Assembly: GCF_010093535.1 (NCBI RefSeq)
Contig: NW_022985225.1
Span: 186,241 to 250,240, forward strand
Reading direction: 5' to 3'
From: Lindgomyces ingoldianus
Lineage: Eukaryota > Ascomycota > Dothideomycetes > Pleosporales > Lindgomycetaceae
DNA length: 64,000 nucleotides
Below, in pieces: positions 58,200-64,000 of this stretch. Made by a program: the position numbers and the translations under genes. The first letter of the stretch is position 1, and every line of letters begins with the position of its first letter. The notes beneath the pieces were generated by a model. That model was not told where the DNA came from. It was given only the letters and a program-made list of their open reading frames with translations, and did not search any database.

Positions 58200-59190
58200 C
58201 TACACAGGATCCTGCCCGAATATAACATGCCAAAGATACTCAAAAACCCTTCCACTCGTATCGTCATCCAATTCAGTCCTTATCAGCCAATCCAAATATC
58301 TCTGATAATCCTCTATTGGCCTTTTCAAAACCTGCTCTCTCGATACCGCAAACTGGCTACAACAAGGCGTAGCTAGAATATTTGGCACATCTTCATTCCC
58401 AAATAACTCTCGCCACGCCTTTGGCATTGCAGCCTCGATCGTCCGATGGGTTTCTGGCGGGTCACGGAACGATTGCACCTCTGCCGGACACCCTGGATCC
58501 CAAATACAGCGTAGGTTCGCATATCCATTGCGCTGAATGAAGTTGATGTTTAGAGACCGCAAGGCTTCGACGTTGTCGTGGTTGACTGCATCGGTGTGCC
58601 AGGCGCGAGGGAATCCGTCGCGGTGAGCGTGGAGGAATACGATGGTTGATGGGAGAGTATCGTAGTTGGTCACGAGGTAGGTTAGGTAGGGGTTTGCTTC
58701 GTTGCCTTTATTGATGGAGGTGTGGAGGGAGGTGTTGGTGGAGTCGACGGTGTAGATGGCATTTTGCCAGTCGGGAAGTTGCGAGGATACCCAGGATGTG
58801 TCTTCAATTGCGATCTTGCCCATCACGACGATGCGATCTGGGAGGGGAGAGGTCGAGTCTTTATGAGTGGGTGTTGGTTCGAAGTTCCTGGAGACTTCGT
58901 CAATTGTATATCCTCCAATCACTTTCTGCGTAACCCTACTCTGCTGTGGTCGCGGATACCTCCGTCATCGTTGGCAGAACTTCGCCTGATACCTCAACCG
59001 CCTCGCTAGCATCCCCATCTTTTACGACTCGATATTGTGGAGGCTCCTCAGCCTCGTAATGAGAAGGCCGTCCGACTTTTGTCGAGTACGCCTGCGTACT
59101 AAAGTAATTGAATTGGAGTCTGAAAAGAAAGAACGCCGTGACGATAAATGCGGCAACAGCCGCCCATTCCATTTGCCTCCGGGTCCGCAT
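58200..59190 (-). CDS. DUF3431 family type II membrane protein
   Basis: Exons 58993-59190 and 58200-58943, joined over a 49-bp intron (GTATCA...CCACAG) that bypasses a stop and changes frame; 313 residues. Residues ~8-30 form a signal-anchor helix (MEWAAVAAFIVTAFFLFRLQ). A short stem is followed by the lumenal domain from about residue 100: DRIVVMGKIAIEDTSWVSSQ, VTNYDTLPSTIVFLHAHRDG, FPRAWHTDA, GYANLRCIWDPGCPAEVQ, CCSQFAVSREQV and EYLWHVIFGQDP. This pattern is that of DUF3431, a fungal family resembling glycosyltransferases, of unknown reaction, probably in the secretory pathway. The splice site is my inference; a one-base frameshift would be the alternative. Confidence 0.82.
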
Positions 59191-60014
59191 AATTCAGAAC
59201 AGCTGCTGGATGTGGACTTAACGATGGAGCGACTTTAGAGACGAAAATCGACATGGGTGATTGTCCCTCTATGGCTGATATATAGATTTCTCGCCCATGT
59301 CTACGCAGCTGCACACTTGTACCCGGCTTCAACCAGCATGAAACAAGTGCGGCATAGCGTCTATTTTCAGAACGCCGCACTTCTCTCTCAGTGGCTATCC
59401 GAACTTCAAGACATGAAAGGGTGCGGCGTAGTCGCTAAGCGCCTCACCACCGCGGCGCTTGCTTTACCAGTAGCCAACCATGTCGACCGCCAAGAGCCTC
59501 ATCATGCCTTCATTTTTTAATCTGCACACCTTCACAGGTGTTTTGGCCACACTCCCTGGAAATCATTTCGGGGCTACCACACACGAGTTCGGATGACTGC
59601 ACTGGCGTCCACATCATCCAGACGACCTCTTAGATTCATCAGTCATCGCAACCGCTAGCTTGTTTGAACTTTAGGGGAATGTAGTATACGTACTTTCTGG
59701 GGCCATTAGAGAGTGATCGGTGCAGGCAGCGAAATTTGATACTGAAAAGCCATTACCTCTGCCCCTTTGTACTTGCCGCCCGCGTTATCGCGTCGTATGA
59801 TAGACATGTACTGATAGAGCGCTTCAAGAGTGCTACGCCGCACTTGCTCGCCATCGTGTTCGTTTAATGTTTACTCCAACCTCTCCTCCGTCCACACTGC
59901 CCTCCTCCCTGTCCTCCTCCAAGATGCATGCGATGATATTCTAGTCAGACTGCATCTGAAGGTTTCTGCCTTAGTATTCTTCTTTTTGCCTTTTCCGACT
60001 TTAATGCCTACGCC
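59191..60014. promoter_or_regulatory. Divergent spacer between DUF3431 and protease-like genes
   Basis: 824 bp between start codons pointing away from each other, so both promoters lie here. The plus frame 59257-59520 has no domain and is not called. The last 100 bp before 60015 are CT-rich. Confidence 0.45.
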
Positions 60015-61792
60015 ATGTATCCCAATCTCATACTTACACGCTGCTTGCTACTCTGGACCTTTACCTCATCCACAGTAGCAGCTTGTCTCCAAAAGCCCCT
60101 CTCTTTTGCCATTCAAGATTTGGAGCTCGCAAACAAAGCGAACGTCAGGGGTATATCGTTAGGTATAGGGTCGCCGCTTCAGAACATCTCCATACTCGCT
60201 AGCGCGTAAGTAACGCTCTCTGCTATTTCTAACAGTCTTTCCGGGGACTTACGTAAACTTAGCGATTATAATGAAACTTACATCTATGGACCCAATGGCT
60301 ATTGCGAGTCGGGCTTCTCAACAACTGCCTGCATGACCTTCCGCGGAGGGGCATACAGCCTGGACAATTCTTCCACCAAAATTACTGCCACAACTAGATT
60401 TCAGAGCGACAGAATCGATGCGCAATGGATGAAAGATACATGTCATCTCCAATCCAATATATCGCTGGAAAATTTCGCATTCGGAATTCCCAACAAAGAC
60501 CTCAATCAAGCCTACGTCAGTCAAGCTCAGTTAGGTCTCGGTCGCAACTCCTCCCTCCTCAATACTCTAAAGAAGGCCGAGCGCATTAGCTCTCGAGCCT
60601 ATTCCATCTTCTGGGGTCTGGCGAGCGGCCCAGTAAACCAGCAAACGCCGGGTTCTCTCATTCTTGGCGGCTTCGACCAATCCCTCGCAGGAAACGGAGA
60701 GAACTTTACAGCGGCTCTGAACTACAAGTCAAATTGTTCCACCGGTATGCTCGTTACAATCAACGACATGTCCCTAAATTGGCCTAACGGATCGGATATG
60801 AGTATTTTCATGGGCTCCCAGAGTTCTGTAATTCAAGCGTGCATTGCACCACATTTCGCGGGGCTGATGACGATGCCGTTCGATTATTGGAACAATATGA
60901 GAGCCTTAATAGGAGGCACATATCTAGGTGATGCAATGAGGAGTAAAGGGTTTAATTTTTTCACGGTACTGTTTGAACCTGATGGCGTGTATGTTATATC
61001 TCTCCATTTCGTTCCCTACATCAGCCTTCGCTCGCTAATAAACCAAATAACAGCTACTACGGCGACCTCACGATCTCCCTCCAAAACGGTATCTCAATCC
61101 GCATCCCTAATACGCAACTCGTCGTCCCGGAACCCCTTATCAACCAGACAACAGGTGCGGTCGTGCAAAACACATCTGTTCGCAACATCCCCATCAACCC
61201 TATCCAGAATATCAATGAAAACGATCTCCCGGTTATCGGTCGCCTGTTCTTTAGTAGCGCGATGGTGCTTGTGAATCATGATAGTCAGGAATTTACGCTC
61301 TGGCAGGCGGATGGAAAAGGGGGTGGAGAGAGGGCGCAGCTGAGGGTCGTTGATGAAAGTGGTGGTATTGGAGATGTTTTCTGTTATGGGAATGGGAGTT
61401 TAAATGGGAACTCTACGGGTATGCCGAGTTCGATGGTGCCTAGTGCAACCTCTGCACCGGCTTTGGTTTCGCATTCCACGGCGCGTTTGTCAGGTGGTGC
61501 GGTTGGAGGTATCGTTATCGGTGTTATTGTTGCCTTGGCGGTTATCAGTGGAATTTGTTTCTTCCTCTTCCGAAAGAGGCAGAGGCACAGAGCAGAAGCG
61601 GAGGGAAAGCATACTGAAGCGGCAACTATAGAGGGCATGAAGCCACCTACACCGCCCTATCACAGCCATCCGAATTTTCGACATCATCCAGCGGAGATGC
61701 CGACGGGAGATGATGAAAAGGTGGAGCTGGAACAGAGGGTGACGGAATTGGTTGATCCGGTCGAGTTGGACTCGTGGGAGTTGCGGAGGTAG
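60015..61792 (+). CDS. Aspartyl-protease-like type I membrane protein, catalytic sites apparently lost
   Basis: Exons 60015-60205, 60263-60988 and 61054-61792, introns 57 and 65 bp; 551 residues. Residues 1-24 are a signal peptide (MYPNLILTRCLLLWTFTSST). A pepsin-like fold follows: GISLGIGSPLQNISILA in place of the usual GTPPQ...DTG segment, TFRGGAYSLDNSST, FGIPNKDLNQAYVSQAQLGL, SLILGGFDQSL, and at the second lobe IQACIAPHFAGLMTMP where DTGT would stand. PVIGRLFFSSAMVLVNHDSQ is the typical A1 C-terminal strand. A Ser-rich stalk leads to one TM helix (about 453-478, GGIVIGVIVALAVISGICFF), RKRQRHR and a 73-residue cytosolic tail. With neither DTG motif, it is probably a non-enzymatic surface protein or receptor-like molecule. 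Splice sites are inferred from frame and family pattern. Confidence 0.82.
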
Positions 61793-62269
61793 CTTGGAGG
61801 ACTGGACCTTGCTTAAGATGTTACGCTCTTGTTTTATTATTACTCTAGTTATTTACTCTTCAGAAGGAAGAACAGACTATGCATATTAGCTCCGAAATCT
61901 AGTTGTTACAGCGGACTGTTAGCTGGTGAAGGGAAAAAACCAATCACTAATTGCTTAGAAGCATTTTAGGTATAAAACACTATAGTATTTTACTAGGCAA
62001 AACATACTATAACGCATTTATATAATGTTTTTTAGAGATTTAAGGAGTAAAGGGTTATTTTATGTACCTGTGTAACTGCCTTTTATCGCAACTGCCTTTA
62101 CTATAGCGTTGTACAATAATTGTAGATACTTACTGCCACCACTACTTTTCTACATCTACTACTACTACAGTAGTAGCAGTAATAACAACAGTAACAATAG
62201 TAAGAATAGTAGTAATAGTAATAGCAGCAGCAGCAGTAGTAGTAGTAATAATAATAAAACTACTACAAC
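61793..62269. repeat. AT-rich spacer with a trinucleotide (AGT/AGC) repeat tract
   Basis: 61793-62140 is spacer turning AT-rich after about 61960. At 62152-62260 imperfect CTA, AGT and AGC triplets run almost continuously (CAGCAGCAGCAGTAGTAGTA). No gene. Confidence 0.65.
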
Positions 62270-62560
62270 AGTTTATAAATAATCTGTAAAAGCAAAGCTT
62301 GCTTAGAGCAATAGTTAGTACATTAAGGTAGGTTATTTAGGTTAAAGAATAGTTGTAGCATAATGCTTAGCAAATTAGTATCAGACAGGTAATAGACATA
62401 TAATAACAATATTTAACTATAGCATATAACTAATTACAGCCTGTAACTAAGCGTAGCTAATACTAATCTCTAACACACTAATATAGCTAATGCTAATCTC
62501 TAACACACTAATATAGCTAATGCTAATCCCTAACACACTAATATAACTAAAAAAGAAGAA
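62270..62560 (+). mobile_element. Repeat E, uninterrupted copy with 30-bp minisatellite
   Basis: Matches in reverse the pieces of 41711-42454 and supplies the empty sites for the LTRs there. Its right end (62455-62550) consists of about three RIP-mutated 30-bp units (GCTAATCTCTAACACACTAA). Confidence 0.7.
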
Positions 62561-62809
62561 TAAACATAACTAACTATAATTTAAATATGTTTTATATAAC
62601 ATATACTAGAGTAAACTACGTGTAAATTAATATAAAAATGTATGTATATTAAGTATACATTATTTTAAAAAAAATTATAAGAAATATATAAAGTAATAAA
62701 AAATAGTGTTACTAAAGTTTATTTAAAAATATTATAACTAACTAGTGTGTTTTAAAAAAAAGATTTTATTTAACTTTATATTTTATAAATTTAAATATAT
62801 TAAGTATAG

Positions 62810-63030
62810 TAAGTGTTACTAATAACTTACTTTATTTTTAGTAATACTATAAAGATAGTAAAATTATTACTATTTATTTACTTTTTTACTTATTACACTT
62901 TTTATAGCTATTTAATATAAGTTGTTTTACATTTTTAAAAAAGTATATAGGCGCTAACCTAAAAACCTTATACATAATTAAATTACTTATTATAAAGTAA
63001 GCTTATAAGTAAAGTAATACTTAAAAGTAA
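62810..63030 (+). mobile_element. Fot1-type transposon interior fragment
   Basis: Aligns in reverse complement with the interior of the near-full-length element (around 4340-4460 and 5570-5620), for example the CTTATTACACTTTTTATAGC block. No termini present. Confidence 0.55.
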
Positions 63031-63098
63031 ATAATAGCTAGCTAATTTTTAGCTTTAATTAAGTTAGTAAAATTAATTTTTTAAAAACTAAAGGTTTA

Positions 63099-64000
63099 TG
63101 TCCGTACGCAGCAGCAGCGTCGCGGCCTGGATACAAGCGATCGCGCACGAGCAGGATTACGTATCTATGTCACATGATGCTTGTGCGCGAACCTCTATGC
63201 GCAAATATCTAGATATCCCTTTTTTCCTCTATACAGAGGAAAGACAAGAGCAATAGAACTAGAAACATATTACCTTTACCTTACCTACCTTATACACTAT
63301 GCACACTATATACTACTCTTACTTTTGCTACTTAAGTGCTTATACTATAAGCAGCTAGCTATTAGAGCCTATTTAATACTAATTAGTAGTTAATTTAATT
63401 AACTATAAATTAGTAAAAGTAATAATAAAGTACTTATACTTTATAAAGTACTTTATTTTATTACTTATTTCTTAGAAAGAGTAATAATAAAGCACTTACA
63501 CTTTATAAAGTACTTTATTTAGTTACTTATCTTTTAAAATAGTAAATTAATCTTTTACATTATACAGTAAGCTCTGCTACTATATAAAGTAAAAAAAAGA
63601 TAGTGTAAGATGCACACTAAAGCTATTAAAGCTACATAACTTAGTAGCTAGATAATAGTAGATTAATTCTTTATATTATACAGTAAGCTCTGCTACTGTA
63701 TAAAGTAAAAAGAAGATAGTGTAAGGCGCACACTAAAGCTATTAAAGCTGCACAACCTAGCAGCTAGATAATAGCAGTACCTGCGTAATCTACTAGAAAA
63801 GTAATTAACTATACTATTATAATAAAATTCTACTAGTAACTAACAACTTTATATAATAATAAAAAGAATAAGAAATAATTCTTATTATATAAATAACTTA
63901 TAAAAAACATAAGAATATTAAAAGTAACACTATAAAATAAGACTAGCCTAGAGTACTAAAATAATAAAATTAACATATTAAAAGCTTTAATAAGCTTATA
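63099..64000 (+). mobile_element. Copia-type element, 5' LTR and leader, cut by window end
   Basis: 63099-63378 (280 bp) is an LTR of the same family as those at 32868 and 39221, here on the plus strand (TGTCCGTACGCAGCAGC to TTAATA). Leader sequence follows with two of the ~115-bp repeated blocks (about 63540-63660 and 63660-63780), then sequence matching 38330-38540 in reverse up to the window end. The outer ~100 bp of the LTR are clean, the inner end is RIP-mutated. The short frame 63181-63393 is not a gene. Confidence 0.87.

Overview
This window comes from a filamentous ascomycete (Pezizomycotina). The evidence is short 47-131 bp spliceosomal introns with GT...AG ends, a Dnm1-type dynamin and a Tim11-type ATP synthase subunit e, GPI-anchored Ser/Thr-rich wall proteins, and a strongly bipartite composition. 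Compact islands with normal GC alternate with long AT-rich blocks in which every repeat copy carries dense C-to-T and G-to-A transitions. That pattern is the known signature of RIP (repeat-induced point mutation). I cannot name the species; Leotiomycetes or Dothideomycetes would fit. A run of N lies at 41171-41710.

Gene islands. (1) 7.3-14.6 kb: a GPI-anchored Ser-rich protein, dynein intermediate chain (-), ATP synthase subunit e (+, divergent from dynein) and dynamin-like DNM1 (-). (2) 19.7-22.6 kb: a Kre9/Knh1-like GPI protein and a small Lys-rich protein. (3) 27.2-28.9 kb: a SET/MYND methyltransferase-like protein. (4) 54.6-61.8 kb: three damaged genes (a one-TM protein, an ankyrin gene split by a hAT MITE, and a LamB/YcsF gene with stops), then an intact DUF3431 type II membrane protein and an aspartyl-protease-like type I membrane protein without recognisable catalytic aspartates.

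Repeat blocks. Most of 1-6.55, 15.2-17.3, 23.2-26.6, 29.3-54.5 and 62-64 kb can be resolved into named layers by target-site duplications (TSDs). These are a 431-bp TRIM with 77-bp LTRs and a tRNA-like core; three ~1100-bp palindromic Fot1/pogo derivatives; a second Fot1 family; a third pogo element with inverted ends; several solo LTRs with exact 5-bp TSDs; a complete 6.6-kb Ty1/copia element; and a Ty3/Gypsy element stretched to 17.6 kb (29653-47295, TSD ACTAT) by insertions into it. The other LTR of the copia family opens at 63099 and runs off the window.

How it fits together: the intact genes do ordinary housekeeping and cell-surface work and form no evident pathway. The distinctive content is the repeat landscape. 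It shows head-to-head palindromic transposons that multiplied as fixed units, RIP damage that fades toward the outer edges of elements, and a gene graveyard beside intact genes. All calls come from reading the sequence; no database search or alignment program was run.
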